Origin: Hirsutella rhossiliensis
Taxonomy: Eukaryota; Ascomycota; Sordariomycetes; Hypocreales; Ophiocordycipitaceae
Assembly: GCF_020360975.1 (NCBI RefSeq)
Contig: NW_025408671.1
Span: 3,224,001 to 3,288,000 of the forward strand
Reading direction: 5' to 3'
DNA length: 64,000 nt
Part shown: in pieces, positions 37,183 through 49,284 of the stretch
Layout: the number at the start of each line of letters is the position of its first letter
How positions within the stretch are numbered: position 1 is the first letter of the stretch
The notes under the pieces: model-generated
The model's database searches: none
Seen by the model: the letters and a program-made list of their open reading frames with translations, nothing else
What the model was told of the DNA's origin: nothing
Program-made: the position numbers and the translations under genes

Positions 37183-37656
37183 ATGGCCCTCGTCAGCCCC
37201 GTGGCCCTCAACCTCGACAACCTCAAGACCGCCTACCGCTTCCTCGTCGACCCCAGCCCGCACCTCGACCACGCCCTGCCACTGGTCCGCGCCCTCGGCC
37301 TCCACGCCTTCCGCCTCCAGGACGAGGTCCTCGGCGTCCCCCTCCGCTGGGGCTTCTTCTCCCCCGGCCCCAGCCGCCTGCAGGCCATGGAGGCCTGCCT
37401 GTTTGCCAGTCTGCTCGCCACCGCCTTCCTCGTCGTGTCCATCGTCGCCGTGTGCCTCTATCGGGGGGAGAGCTACCAGTTTCTCCTGTGCTGCTCGACC
37501 GTGATCCCCGTCGCCTGCGCTTCCACTTACATAAAGGCGAGACGCGTGAGTCCCGACTGCTGGCTGCCCTGGGTTCTGCGGGATGCGCGGACTGATGACG
37601 CGCAGTATCGCCAGTGGGTGCCGCCGTCCTGGAAAAGACCCAGTGCGGCCAAGTGA
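37183..37656 (+). CDS. Small two-transmembrane protein of unknown function
   Basis: Starts MALVSPVALNLDNLKTAYRF. Two readings are possible. Unspliced it is 157 aa. A 60-bp intron at 37546-37605, with a perfect GTGAGT donor, an ACTGATGAC branch-like site and a GCGCAG acceptor, would give 137 aa ending YRQWVPPSWKRPSAAK. The intron has no stop and is a multiple of three, so both are open. I prefer the spliced form (exons 37183-37545 and 37606-37656). Hydrophobic segments lie at about 67-92 and 98-115, so it is probably a membrane protein with a soluble N-terminal half. Family not recognised. Confidence 0.68.
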   Translation: MALVSPVALNLDNLKTAYRFLVDPSPHLDHALPLVRALGLHAFRLQDEVLGVPLRWGFFSPGPSRLQAMEACLFASLLATAFLVVSIVAVCLYRGESYQFLLCCSTVIPVACASTYIKARRVSPDCWLPWVLRDARTDDAQYRQWVPPSWKRPSAAK

Positions 37657-38379
37657 GCATTGCCTGCCAACCTGATTTTTGCCGTCACATTCGATAAGGA
37701 AGGCGTTTGGAAACTGGATGGCGACGGACACAGGAGCCGCCGTCGATACTTTACGGGAACTGGGTCGACCTTGGACCGGCCCCGGTAGACAACGGCGTGC
37801 GGCCGGCTTCCTGTTCTCGAGTACGGGGATCCATCATCTTGCGAAAGGGGACTATGGGTTTATCGGTTAGCGATGAGGCCTCGAGACACGTTCATGGCTA
37901 TCAAGGGCAGGTCGCGCATCGAGGTCTTCACCAGCAGCACCGACACCAACATCATTGTCCGACATGATTGCTCGACTCGACATTGGTGTGAAAGTACTCG
38001 CGACTGAGAATGAATATGTATGTATGTATGTGTATTTTTCGTCCAGCGGCCGTGAGGCCGCTCAGGTCCCGGTGGGGCACAGGACGTGCTGAGCTAGGGC
38101 TGTCTACAGTTTCCTCTCGCAAACGTAAACAAACCACCATCCAGCATTTCATCGGCTCTGAGGCGCTCCGTGTTGAACCTGGTGCCCGTCAGCGGGTCGT
38201 ACAGGCGCGGCAGTGAGATTGCCATTCAGTTTTGGTCTCCAAGGGACCGTTGTCGGAGACTGCAGAGCGCAGCCTCAGTTGACCCGGCCGGGCAAAGGGT
38301 GTTGCAGCACCCTCTGCCTGGCCGAATCCGGGGGGAAGTTGAACAAAGGAAAGAGGTGAGGGAAAGATGATACAGCCGC
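37657..38379. other. Spacer and probable 3' untranslated part of the LINE
   Basis: No gene is visible. The right part (from about 38050) is likely the 3' UTR of the minus-strand LINE, but no clear A-rich tail or target-site duplication could be recognised, so the element's 3' end is not fixed. A GTAT microsatellite is at 38016-38030. Confidence 0.45.
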
Positions 38380-39891
38380 CTAGTGGCGAGGGCAAGCCCA
38401 TTCAAAGAAGGAGGTCGCCTTCGCCAGCTTGACGAATCTGTCGAAGTCTCTGCCTATTGCGCGATTGACTGCTGCAGTCGGTGAGGGTGTCAGCCTCATC
38501 CGATGCCGCGGCTCGATCTTTCGGCAATAAAAGACATGGTTTGGCTCTTTTCGTCGGCCACATGAGCACGTCAGTCGCGCATCGTCGTGGTTGAACCTCT
38601 CGTGGTAGTCGGCAAAGTCCCCGTGACGGGTTCGGGCTGCAAGCAAGTGGTGGAGTAGCGGTCGGGGAGTTTGAGCTCCGGGGCAGCCGGTCGTCGGCTT
38701 AAGGTGCAGTGGCTTGTACTGTTCGGGTGCAGAGGCTTCCCACCAGGCTTTAACTGCACTTTAGGCTGCTGCCTGGCAGCCCTGCGCAGATATGCCAGTG
38801 TCGGGACAGCGCCTGCGGGCTCGGGTTGAGAGGTTCCTGCTTTCGCTAAGGCATCGGCCTGCTCGTTGCCTGGGATGCTGGTGTGGCCGGGGATCCAGCG
38901 GACCTCCGTGGCACCGTGTGCTGTGGCCAGGGCCTGGAACTCGAGGAAGACATCCTGGGAGGAGTCTGCCGGCATGCCTCTGAGGCATGTTGCCGCCGCG
39001 ATGTTGTCGAGACAAACGACTACCCTCTGCGATCGTGGAGGCTTAGGCAGCGCGCAGGCCCTCGAGCGCGCCTTTCGCTTCTGCATCAAAACCTCAGCGG
39101 GCCCAAGTCGGCCGCAGCCACTTAGGACGGTTTGCCCATCCAGATGGATGGCATAGCCATAACCGACCGCTGCATCCGAGGAGAGCGATCCGTCTGAGTA
39201 GACGACCAGAGTGTGTGGTGGCACTGACCGGAGCCAAATGCGGAAATCCGCTGCTGACTGGTCTTTCGGGGCGGTTTGCAGAGGCAGCGCCTGATCGTCG
39301 CCGAAGCGGCGAGGAGGAGAATTGGCCGCCTGCTGCAAGGCAGCAGCTGGTCACTGCGTCGAAGTCGGGTCCGGAAGCCTTCTCGCGGCACCTGGTACTT
39401 CAGTTTGATCGACCTGTGGATGACAGGGGGCTTGGGCCGGACTGTACGTTTCGCAAGCGGATGGGCTTCATCGAGAGACTTGAGGCGGGCCGCGAAGCGC
39501 ATGCGACGCCCTCGAGCAGTTGTATCACCGGTGGAATGCCGCTCTCGATGGAGGGCATTGATCGGCGTCGTCCTCCAAACAGGCAGGATGGCTCGGATGG
39601 ATGTGTGAAGCGACTTGTTCATCTTTCGGATGAGTTGCTGTATCCCGGATGGTCCTTCTTTGCTGGCTGGGTCCATCGCGGGCTGGTTAATCCGGGGTAC
39701 CATGCCTCGGTGCCGTGGAGCAGCACCGGTTCGATACATGCTCTTACGGCTCTGCGAACGGCACCGGAAGAGGACCATGTTTGGTGTTTGCCAGACTTTT
39801 CAAGTGATAGGCCACGACCTGTGCCTTGGCTGTCCACTTTTCCACGTGTGTCTTGAACGACAGGGTGCTGTCGAGCCAGATGCCTAGCCAT
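38380..39891 (-). pseudogene. LINE ORF2 C-terminal part with RNase H, frameshifted
   Basis: Continuation of ORF2 in at least three frames. 39891-39619 carries the thumb/connection sequence (RRAVRACIEPVLLHGTEAW). 39778-39122 carries INALHRE. 39338-38571 carries RNase H with YSDGS, VVCLDN and NEQADALAK. 38646-38380 holds the terminal CSCGRRKEPNHVFYC knuckle and stop. The acidic residue expected between the first two RNase H motifs is lost in a frame-shifted patch. Confidence 0.85.
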
Positions 39892-42092
39892 CGCAGTGCT
39901 CGGTCAGGGCGCTTCTCTGAGTCGCCGTGAAATATAGGCGGGGCAACTTTAGGTTTGCTTCGACAGAAATGCATGACCTCAGTCTTCATCGGGTCGAAGG
40001 CGATGCCGTTGGCGGCGCCCCAGGCCACAAGTTCGTTTACATAGCGCGACGCTCTCTCGGCTGTCTTCTCCAGGGAGTTACCTATGCATAGGATACCCGT
40101 GTCGTCTGCGTAGCCGAAGCGCCCCTTCGGCTTCCCTAGGCGGTAAATTGGTTCCGTGTACAACAGAAAAGGATGGGCGAGACTGGTGATCCCTGGGAGG
40201 CCGCATTGGAGAGGCGAGCTGGGCGTGGTAGTGTCCTGGTATCTGACGCGCGCCGAGCGGTCATGCATGAAAGAACCAGCCCATCGAGCGAGATGTTCTG
40301 GCCACCCCTGCTCACGGAGGCGAAGGATCAGCCTGTTGCGGAGGACAGTGTCGAAGGCTCCCTGGATGTCCATAGTCACCAACGTGGCAACTTGTCCGCG
40401 GGCAAACGCCTCTTCAATGTCATGCAGCAGAGCGGCAACAAGGTCAACGGCAGATCTCTTCGGGAGAGCGCCAGCTTGTTGTGAATGGAGGACTCCGTAG
40501 TGGACGGAGGCCCATGCCAGGCGGCGTGCGATGAGCCGCTCGAGACCTTTGCCTAGGCAGGACAGTAGGGAGATGGGTCGCCAGGCACGAGGGGTCGAGA
40601 GGTTCCTTCGGCCTGGTTTTGTTATCATGACTACTTCGGCCTCTCTGAACGGCTTCGGGTGATGGCCGATGGTGAGGCAGCCTTCGTACAGCCGCTGGAC
40701 GTGGCTTCCGATAATACGCCATACCGCCTTGAGCATTTGTACCGTGATGCTGTCGGGGCCGGGAGACGTGTTTCCTGTCCGTAGGGTTGCGTCGCGCACT
40801 TCCTCAAGTGACACCTGTTGCGTGAAGGGAACGGTTTTCGTTGTGTCGACTGGGATCCACGGATCTGGGATGTCGTCGTCCGCCGTGCGCCGCTCGAGCG
40901 TCGCCCGCCGTAGGGCATTGGCTTTGTCAAGCTGCGTCTCGTAAACTACATCGCCTACTTGTAGGGGCGGAGGCTGGAAAGCGCCCGGTGATCTCAGCCA
41001 TCGGACCGCTTTGAATACGGAGGCGCTGTCAGTGAAGCTGTCGATCAGATTGCGCCAGTAATGTCTTTTGGCTCGCCGCACGACTTTCTGGAAGTCTCTC
41101 TTTGCAAGCTGGACTTCCCGATTGAAGCCGAGAGGGTAGACTCTCCTAATCGCGCGGTATTCCGCCGCGGCGAGGGCGCATTCTTCTGTCCACCAGGGCG
41201 CGCTGCGTGCCCCTTTGCGGACGGGGCGACCGGCGGCCTTGGCTGCCAGTTGGAGAAGTTCCACGAGCGCCAACGCCAGGGAATCAAGCTCTTGGGGAGA
41301 CGAGGCCGCGGCCGGGATAGCTGTTGCTCCGGAATCGACCATTTCGGCGAAACGAGCGAGCTCGTCGTCAGAGGTGAGGCGGACCTTTCCTAGCGGCACC
41401 GAGGCCGGAGCCAGGTCAGCGAGTGTCACGCTGAGCGTGAAGTGGTCAGAGCTGGTGGCCAGGTGTTCCTCCACGACAGCTTCGGATAGTGGTATGTTGG
41501 AGAAGGCGAGGTCTATTGTGTTGCCATGTGGGTTCGTTGGCACATCGGCAGGGTTGAGCAAGCTAAGGCCGTTCTCAGAGGCCCAAAAGGCGATGTCGTC
41601 ACCTCGGCCATCGAGCCGGCCGGTTTGCCAGCTACTGTGTTTGGCGTTGAAGTCGCCTGCTACTAGGCACCTTCCTGGTGTGGTCCACTGGAGGAGCATC
41701 TCCAGTGCTTCATCGTAGTGCGGTTGTCGATAGAAGTTTACTACTGTTATGTTGTTGATGGTGAGCCAGAGAATGTCGCGGGTCGCCACAGGCCTCCTCT
41801 GATCTGTCATCAGGCAGGGACTCCGCCGGACATAGGTCATTACTCGAGGTCGGGTGCTGTTGTCGTCCCAGCTGTCGACTGGGGAGAAGGTATCGTAGGC
41901 TGGGTGGGTTTTGGTAAGACATCGGCCGTCCTTGGCTTCCGTCCACGGCTCCTGGAGGAGCACTATGTCGTATCGTTCAGAGTCGGCGAGGGCAAGGGCG
42001 CAGTCATGTGCTGGCGAGATCTTGCCTACGTTAGCTTGGAAGACTCGCAGGGTCTTCTTGTCGCTTTGGTTCACGCGGGGATGTCTCGTCAT
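39744..42092 (-). pseudogene. LINE ORF2, endonuclease and reverse transcriptase part
   Basis: An open frame of 782 codons starts at the ATGA overlap with ORF1. Residues about 15-230 are an APE-type endonuclease (VFQANVGKI, LLQEPW, VAGDFNAKH, HGNTIDLAF, SSDHFTL). The reverse transcriptase lies at about 430-700 (RAWRPISLLSCLGKGLERLI, TMDIQGAFDTV, catalytic YADD). The motif-B region reads CGLPGITSLAHPF instead of the usual GLPQGS-type sequence because of two apparent compensating small deletions around 40164-40197. The frame then ends, and coding similarity continues in other frames downstream. Confidence 0.9.
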
Positions 42093-43801
42093 GGAGATAG
42101 TGCAATGGGGCTGATGCGTCGCTTCTTTGAAGGGGAAGCTGGTCTAGATTCGTTGCCCTCGCTCTGAGGCTGAGGTGTCGTGGTTACCATAATGAATGGC
42201 GGAGACATGGTCCTGGTCGAGCTTAGGACTGAGGTTTCGCTCCTGCCCCGTGACCTGTCATCTGGGTGCTCGGCTTCCTGGTCGTCGGGCTGAGCAGTGC
42301 TCGGAGCTATGGAATTGAGAATCTCGGAGGAGTCTCGTTCTAGCTGTTCGGGTTGGTCTATGCGCTCGAACTGTTGCTTCCGCTGAGCAAATAGTTGGGT
42401 GCCCATCTGTCGGACGAGGGTTTTCTCCTCCTTCGTCAGGCGGCGAATGACGCCGTGTGATCGCTTGGGGCGTGCAGGGCATTTCGAGAAATCTGCGGAA
42501 TGGGGTCCGAGGCAGTTTGCGCACTGCTCGAGGGCTACGCAGGTTTCACCGTCATGGCCGTTCCTTCCGCAACGCTTGCAGGACGGTTGTCGGTCACAGC
42601 TGTGTCGAGCGTGGAAATCCCAGCATTTGTTGCACTGGCTGGGCATGCTGGATCTGACGATGTGTCGGGCAAGTCGGCTGGAGCCAAAAGTCTCCAAGGT
42701 CTCTGGGTAGGCTCGAGGAAGGACACAATAAGCGTCTTACTCGGAAGGTCGCTTGAATCGTGCCGGCTGGGACGGATGCTGATGGGTGTGAGCCCGGTCT
42801 GGCAGGCGATTTCGTCTTTGACGGCCGCCTCGTAGTTGACTTCATTGCCCTGCAAGTCCGTAAGTCTTCGGGGCAGTTGGGCACGACGTACGTGTACCAT
42901 TTGTGACTAATCTCCACCGAGGTCGCGTCTAGGTCCTCGGACCATTCCGACTGTCGCTGGACGATGAGGTCCCTGATGGTAGCGTCCGTTGTTCGGATGG
43001 CCCATCCGGAGTTTACCTTGAAAGCTGCCGGGACCCGGTGCAAGTCGATGCCGACTTTGGCGGCGATGTGGGTCCGAATTGCGTAGCTGCTGTGGTCTCG
43101 CGCCGGCGCTTCGGCATCGAGCCGCACGAAAACACGGAGGTCTTCTTTTGGTGGGGCGGGGATTGGTCGTCCCTGGAGACGGGAGATTGGTTGTTGTGGT
43201 CGTTGCTGTTGCGGGGCTGCGGCGGCCGTGGGAGTGTGGCCCCCGAGGGGCTGGCTTGCAGGGCGACCGGCGGCGACGCTGCTGTAGGTCGGGGCGGGTG
43301 CGGAATTGAGGTCGGAGAGCGCCTGCTTCCAAAAGTCGAGGAAGCTGTTGGAAAATTGTTCCGCAAAGCTGTGTTCAAGGCCGGACGTGTATTGTTTCGC
43401 AGTCTGTTCGAACGATTCACAAAGGCTCGGAACACTGTCATTTTGGCGTTGTAGGCATTTGTTTGTTCAACTGCGAGCTTGTTGGCAGCTTCAACGATCG
43501 AGACCGGCTGGAGGTTAACGGACTCGGCCGAGCCAGGCCGGTTCGGGGTGGATTCACGCTGCGCTCCTTCCGTAGCGGCGGCATTGGAGAGTCTGATAAG
43601 GGGCGAGGACGGCGTCGCCGCCGGTCGCCGAAACGCGGATGTGAGACCAATGGGACGGCTCGCAATGGGGGAACTGTGTCGAAGCTGAGATGCACGGGCT
43701 AATCGCGCGAGGTTGGGCGGTATGGACACCCAGATCAAAGGGATCTGGGCTGGCATGCGAGCTCGTGGCAGATGCCATGGCTGCTGCCGAAGCCAGCGCA
43801 A
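42089..43801 (-). pseudogene. LINE ORF1 (nucleic-acid-binding Gag-like protein), frameshifted
   Basis: Recognisable ORF1 sequence lies in successive overlapping frames: 43801 to about 43120, then about 43125-42900, then about 42900-42690, and the last 42697-42089. At least three frameshifts are therefore needed. The last part carries three zinc knuckles: CNKC..H..C, CKRCGRNGHDGETC (CX2CX4HX4C) and CANCLGPHSADFSKC. The tail is Ser/Pro-rich with a basic KKRR stretch. The stop TGA overlaps the ORF2 ATG in the tetranucleotide ATGA. Confidence 0.88.
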
Positions 43802-46719
43802 AGCGCGGCTGGAATGATTAACGTGCAGTTGTTAGGCGAGTTGGTGGGAAATTGCGCTACTTTCTTAACAATTGCATGCCAAGAAAGTAAGAAAACAGGG
43901 GAAGGTGGACTGAGAATGAATAGAAGTTCACAAACAAGGTGTAGGGTAGCCTCGTTGGCGTCGTAGGCCCCGTCGTCTGATATTGGGCGAGGGGCTGAGT
44001 CCTCGCGGGCATTGCTAATGCCACGCCCTGCTCATGCAGAACGTCACGGTCCAGATTCCAGAGGCAAGGATCCCGAGGGGGGCTAACTGGCCACTACGGG
44101 GTCTAGAGAGTTGGGAACCGGCGTCTAGACTGTGATGAGGGGGGACATGGGAATTGACAAGACCAGTAGGCAAAACGAGAAATGTGCCATGGGGCCCATT
44201 CTCCATGGCACGAGTTCAAGCGGGGTGGACGAGGGGCGCATGGATGTGATTGCGGTAAAGCTGGCTCTCCGCCATGACTGCATTGCGGCAGCACATAGAT
44301 TCCTTTGCCATGTTTGGTGCACCAAGGCACGGGCGAATCCTCCTCTTTCTTGTTTCCCCTTTCCCTAGCTTCGCCGGTGCCGTGGGAAAGATATCTCCGG
44401 CGAACAAACAAGGGCCTTGTCGTGTCTCGTGGTTGGGCGTGTGTCGGTTGTTCTTTCGTCCACACGGGCTGGGCGGCTCGATCTCCGTGTCTGGTGAGCA
44501 TCTGGATAGCGAGGATGCGCATCGAGATTGTGGCCCTCGGGTTGGGAAAACTCCCATAGCGGGAGCACCACCAGGAGGGGGCCTCGGGGGCCTCTTCCAG
44601 GGACGTGCACCCGCCTGTCAGCACGTTGCGCCAGTCCAGAGGCACACACGGACGGAGTATGCGCCTCCTGGCCTGCATCCTCCCGGTACATGCTCCGGCA
44701 CGGCGTGTGGATATCAGGAGTTGTTTTCCGGGCTGGAAACCTTAAAAACCAAAGAAACCATCCGCCCCTTCAAAGTGGCATGATTATGATTATTATGTAT
44801 GCAAGTGCAGGGAACTCGAATGCGCCTCAGCCTTGTGTGCAAAAGCTCAGAGGTAGGTACAGTAGGTGCTGGCTGTTCTGTACAGCAAGCACTCGCCTGT
44901 GACTCGGATGCATGTTGGATGTTGTATAATATGCACATGCGGCATGCAGACGGAGACGTGCAACGCAGGGCACATATCCGTGGTACATACTGTACATACG
45001 GTACAGAGAGCTATTGAGATGCACAGAGCGGCGGGCAGCTATGCGGCCATTCCGTGAAACAGTCGCACACAGCCGGCGGGAGCTGCAAGAAGTCGCAGGG
45101 AGGGCTGGTGGAACTCGATCGTGATATGGCACCGATGCAGCCCTGGCCCTTTGCGTCCCCTGCAGCGGACGGGAGGCCCTTCCAACCGGCCAGGAAAGCA
45201 AGAGAGCCGCGTGTCAAGCTTGGTGGATGAAGCACCCGAGGTCCAATCCCTAGGCTGCAGGAGAAGAGTCGTAAAGGCCGGGTCGAATGCAGCCTCTTTC
45301 CCCTCCATGCGTGCCGGGGAGGATGCTGGCATGGCACGGCATGGCAGCTCCGTCGGCACAACGACATGGACTGTCGTGATGAAGAAAAAAATGGTCGCAC
45401 AGAAGAGGGGGGTGATACTCAACGGCCATTGGCTCAAACCAGAGAGCGGGCATGCTGTCATTTGCTGAGGCGCGATCCACGGGCCAAAACTCGATTCCCG
45501 TCACCCGGTTCAGTTTTTCTCGCCGTCTAGTCCACATTGATGTGGCAACGCCCCCAAGGGGGTGAGAGCGAGGAAGCCATGCCATTGGGCGTAAAGGTTT
45601 CCAAAAGGAACGGTCCAGGGGCGCAGATGTTTGATGGCTTTTGGATAGATGGCAGGGATCGGAGGAGAGCGGGAAAAAGGTCGACGCGGAGAAATATAAG
45701 ACCGGGGCCGAGCCAATCCACAACGACGTCAAGCCAAGCCGCTGGGATGGGATCGAGATCTCGCAACCTCAAAGTTTCTCTGGACGAGCAGCGCAAGTAT
45801 CAGGCAGACCCCCACAACCTCCGCGTTTCTGGGGCGATTACCTACAGTAAGCTACCTAGGTACCGTACGAGTGCCGCAGCACCAGCGCGCCGGACCGACC
45901 GACGGGCCCCCCCAATCGCCTGCACAGCGCACTACCCTCCTCCCTACCTGCCCAAGGCGCTCCAACTCCCCAGACAGCTGATTTACCCTCATGCAGGCTT
46001 TGGGAGCAGTCTGGCATCGCCGGGTCGCCGCATCGTGATTGCAGAAAGGGCCATCGAGAAGTCGCCGGGCCATCGTCTTTTCGCCTTTCCCGCCTCGCCT
46101 TGCTAGTCCACAAATCATGACTCCGTCGTTTTTCGGGAGGGCCATCGTGCGAGTCCAGACACGTGCGTTTGTCTGCTCTAGGCACACACGAGAGCATCCT
46201 TGCTGAGAGTCGCGCTGAAACGTGCAGACACGTCTACTGCCAGCCCCTGGCACAGGGAACAGTACGTGGACCATGCTTGTTGTTCGTTACAGCCCTCTCT
46301 GGCCGTAAGTACAGTACATGGGAGTGAAGCATTTGAGCAAGCATGTCGCCAGTGCCATGCAGTATAACTGCACTGCGTGACGCACCTTTTCTATATATTG
46401 TACATGCGGAGTCGCCAGATAACTTGCAGTACTTACCTAGGAGCTGGGTATACTAGCCTTGGCCATTGGGGCGCGCCGCCAGGTTCAGGATTGCTGGGCT
46501 GCGTTGGAGCGCGTCGTGCATTTGTCTGGCGGCGCCGGTCGTGGCGAGGGAGCGGGCGGCTGTCTTGGGGTTTCCATCTTTGATCGCGATTCGGGCTGCT
46601 GCCGGCGTCACACCAGAACCATTACATCATTTTACAACGGTTGCCCGGCATGTGAGGTGTGCGGTCTGCCGTGCTCATCTTGGGCGCAGCGACAGCTTAA
46701 AAAAAGGGTATTAGGTAAT

Positions 46720-46832
46720 TAGGTGTAGGTAGGTAGGTATCCACTATCTCTATCTTAGGCACTATAGTAGTAGGTATCTACATAAAGTACTACCTTAGCT
46801 AAGTAAGATACCTTAGGTACCTAGGTAGGTAG
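46720..46832. repeat. TAGGTA/CCTAGG motif cluster
   Basis: Dense overlapping TAGGTAGG, ACCTTAGG and GGTACCTAGGTAGG motifs in an AT-richer patch of the gene-poor block. Confidence 0.75.
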
Positions 46833-47808
46833 CCTGGCGCAGGCCAGGACAGGGGGACATGGGGCGACAGTACTCCGTACCTCGGAGGCGAAGTACTGCG
46901 AGGTAGCTTGCCAGTTGGTGCTTGCTTTGGCCAACGAGCAGTTATTCGCAGTCTCTTGAGGGCGTTTGCTGCATCTAACAATATCACTTGTTTTTACTCC
47001 ATGGCACTCCTTATCCGTACATCGAGGCACCGAGGCACGAGCATTCAGAGAGGACACATAGGACAACAATGTGGTATCTGCTTCATGTACCAAGTCTACC
47101 AAGTCCTCGTAGGTACTTGCACGTACCTTAAGGTACCTAGGTAAGTGGCTACGGATACGTATACAGTACGCCGACTGGCAGCGGCGACTTTCCGTTGTTT
47201 CCTTCCCTTGGAACAAAGCAATAGAAGGAGCCTTTCCCCATCTCAAAAAGTCGAGATTGATTGTCTGCCTTTCTGTCAAGCTCAAAGCAAGATCGCCACC
47301 GCCGCCGCCGCCGCCCTAACCACCACCATCACCACCGTCACCATCATCATGGTCAGTCGATGGCCATAGAATCGCGAGCACCGCCAGACGAGGCAAGGCA
47401 GCGCTCTCCTCCACATTGGGGAGCCCATTTCGACTCTAATCCAAGCAGGGTTGCTGCGCCTCGACGACCGAACTACACAATATTACATCCGAGCACCCAC
47501 TCTCCCGTCGGCCGAGAACCCCATTCGTCCGTCGGCACACCATGGCACACGCCTAGCAGGCTGTCTTGGGTGGGCTTGACTCGGTCAGGCTCACGACGAG
47601 GCCAGATTGGTGGGTACGCGCATGTACCTGGCCAGCAGCAGGTACGCACTACGCCTGAAGCTTCTGGGCCTTGGGTGTCTGTCGGAAGCCAAGGAACGGT
47701 GGAGCACAGACTATCGAATAGCCGCACGCCCCCTCGTCTTCGGCCACAAGTCATCTCGCCATCAATGAATGAGTGCATCGCGGGCCCTTGCCAGCATCTG
47801 TTTTCCAC

Positions 47809-47828
47809 GCACACGCACACGCACACGC

Positions 47829-47862
<34 letters not shown>
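47809..47862. repeat. (CACACG)/(CA)n microsatellite
   Basis: CACACG hexamers pass into a pure CA run of about 30 bases. Long VCVC or HTHT peptides read through it are artefacts. Confidence 0.95.
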
Positions 47863-47867
<5 letters not shown>

Positions 47868-49284
47868 CGGGGAGCTTGCAGATGGTCTTGGTCTTTTGTG
47901 CGTGTGCTTGTGCCTCTTCTCCCCTCTTATCACCACCCCCTTGCTGCCCATGTACACACTCCGGGACTTGGGACGGGATTTACAGTACTGCTCGCTCAAG
48001 GGGGCGTGTCTGGACTGGCTGAATGGTAACTAACTGACTGATCTCCCCTCACCTGCCTGTCTTCCCTTTCTTCTCTCTCGCACGTCCACACCACCACCCC
48101 CCAAGGCGGCCTTGACTTCAAACGTCCATGTTTACAATCACATCAGCGTACAGTGCAATACACACGCACTCACACTCGCAGTAGTCCATCCCCTTGCCCA
48201 AAATCCCCCGACACGCGGCCTGGCATACAGGAACGACGACTCTCAAGGGAGCAACAGAGAGCTTTCGATCAAAGCCAACGCTGGCAAACCGACGCACTGC
48301 CGCCACCCCCCTTTAACCCACCACCTCCTTTCGAGTACCCGGACTGGCCCTCGGTCCCCCCCATCGTCATCATCGGCATCATAGCTCGTCCTCCCTCCCT
48401 CTCACTCTCTAGACTCTACCCACCTACCCAACCGTCTGTACCCGCCTTGAGCCTGCCCGTCGCGCTTTCGTCACCCCCAGCAGCATTGGCCAGAAGGGTA
48501 TCCTACGGCGATTTCATACTTTTCTCGATCGCATTTCGTCGATCCCGCTCTTCCATCCATCCTACTCGTCGGTACTTTGTCCGGCAAGCCTTGGTCGTTG
48601 CTTCACGTTGCGCCCCTTCGCTCTTCTCCAGACTGCCATCCTTCTATTCTTTGCCCCTTGAACTTGGCCTCGCCTCTCGAGCCATCCCTGTTCTTGGCAA
48701 TCGAGAGTTCCGATTCAATCTCGCTCCTCGGCCAACCAGTCACCCGTCTCTAGTCCTCATGCTCTTGTTCCTTCGCGTCTGAGCCGCCTCGACGCCTGAC
48801 CTGGTCCACCTGGATTCTCGCTGCCGCCGATCGATCTATCGGGGTTTCGATTCTCTTTCAGCATTCGCCCCCCCCTGGCCTCGCATGTATATGCCGTACA
48901 TATTCGTGCCTTTGCTCCATCGACCAGCGACAGACTGGCCCGCCGTTCCACATACAAGCTCTCCCACTGGCCTGCCTCCTTTTGGTATATACGGGACTTG
49001 ACTGCCCCATTCCGCTTCTCGGACCTTGATCCGTCTCCGTGCCACTACACGGCTTCATCGACCGGCAACAGGTTTCCTTGCTGCGCACCATACGAGCATC
49101 GAGCATCCTCACCCAAAGCCACCCAGACAGACACTTCGCCCTACCGATTCTTTGACCTCGCTCAACCCGTGACCTGCTCAGAGTAGATGTTGGCTCTTCA
49201 ACTCTGTTTCTTTCACCGGCCAGAGACTTTTCCCGCCACCAAGTCAATCGCAGCCGACCCGGGTTCGGTGTATCATTCGGCTGG

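Larger units (their letters stand above)
38380..43801 (-). mobile_element. Decayed Tad-like non-LTR retrotransposon (LINE)
   Basis: Minus-strand element of at least 5.4 kb with two ORFs: ORF1 with CCHC knuckles, ORF2 with an AP-endonuclease, reverse transcriptase, RNase H and a C-terminal CCHC-like motif. This order, including RNase H, is that of the Tad1 clade common in ascomycetes. Both ORFs are broken by several frameshifts; in-frame nonsense codons are few. The coordinates cover recognisable coding sequence only; the real ends lie outside. It is a single copy in the window. Confidence 0.93.
43802..49284. other. Gene-poor interval
   Basis: About 5.5 kb without a supportable gene. The longest ORFs (minus 44103-44678, plus 47261-48022) have biased composition and no motifs. 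It contains the (CA)n array and TAGGTA motif clusters at 45850-45865, 46720-46832 and 47110-47142. From about 48060 the plus strand becomes strongly C/T-rich, consistent with a long leader of the SAM-HMG gene. Confidence 0.55.

Noticed and set aside
47261..48022. 253-codon plus-strand ORF
   Set aside because: Driven by CCA/CAC trinucleotides and the CA microsatellite (poly-HT peptide).
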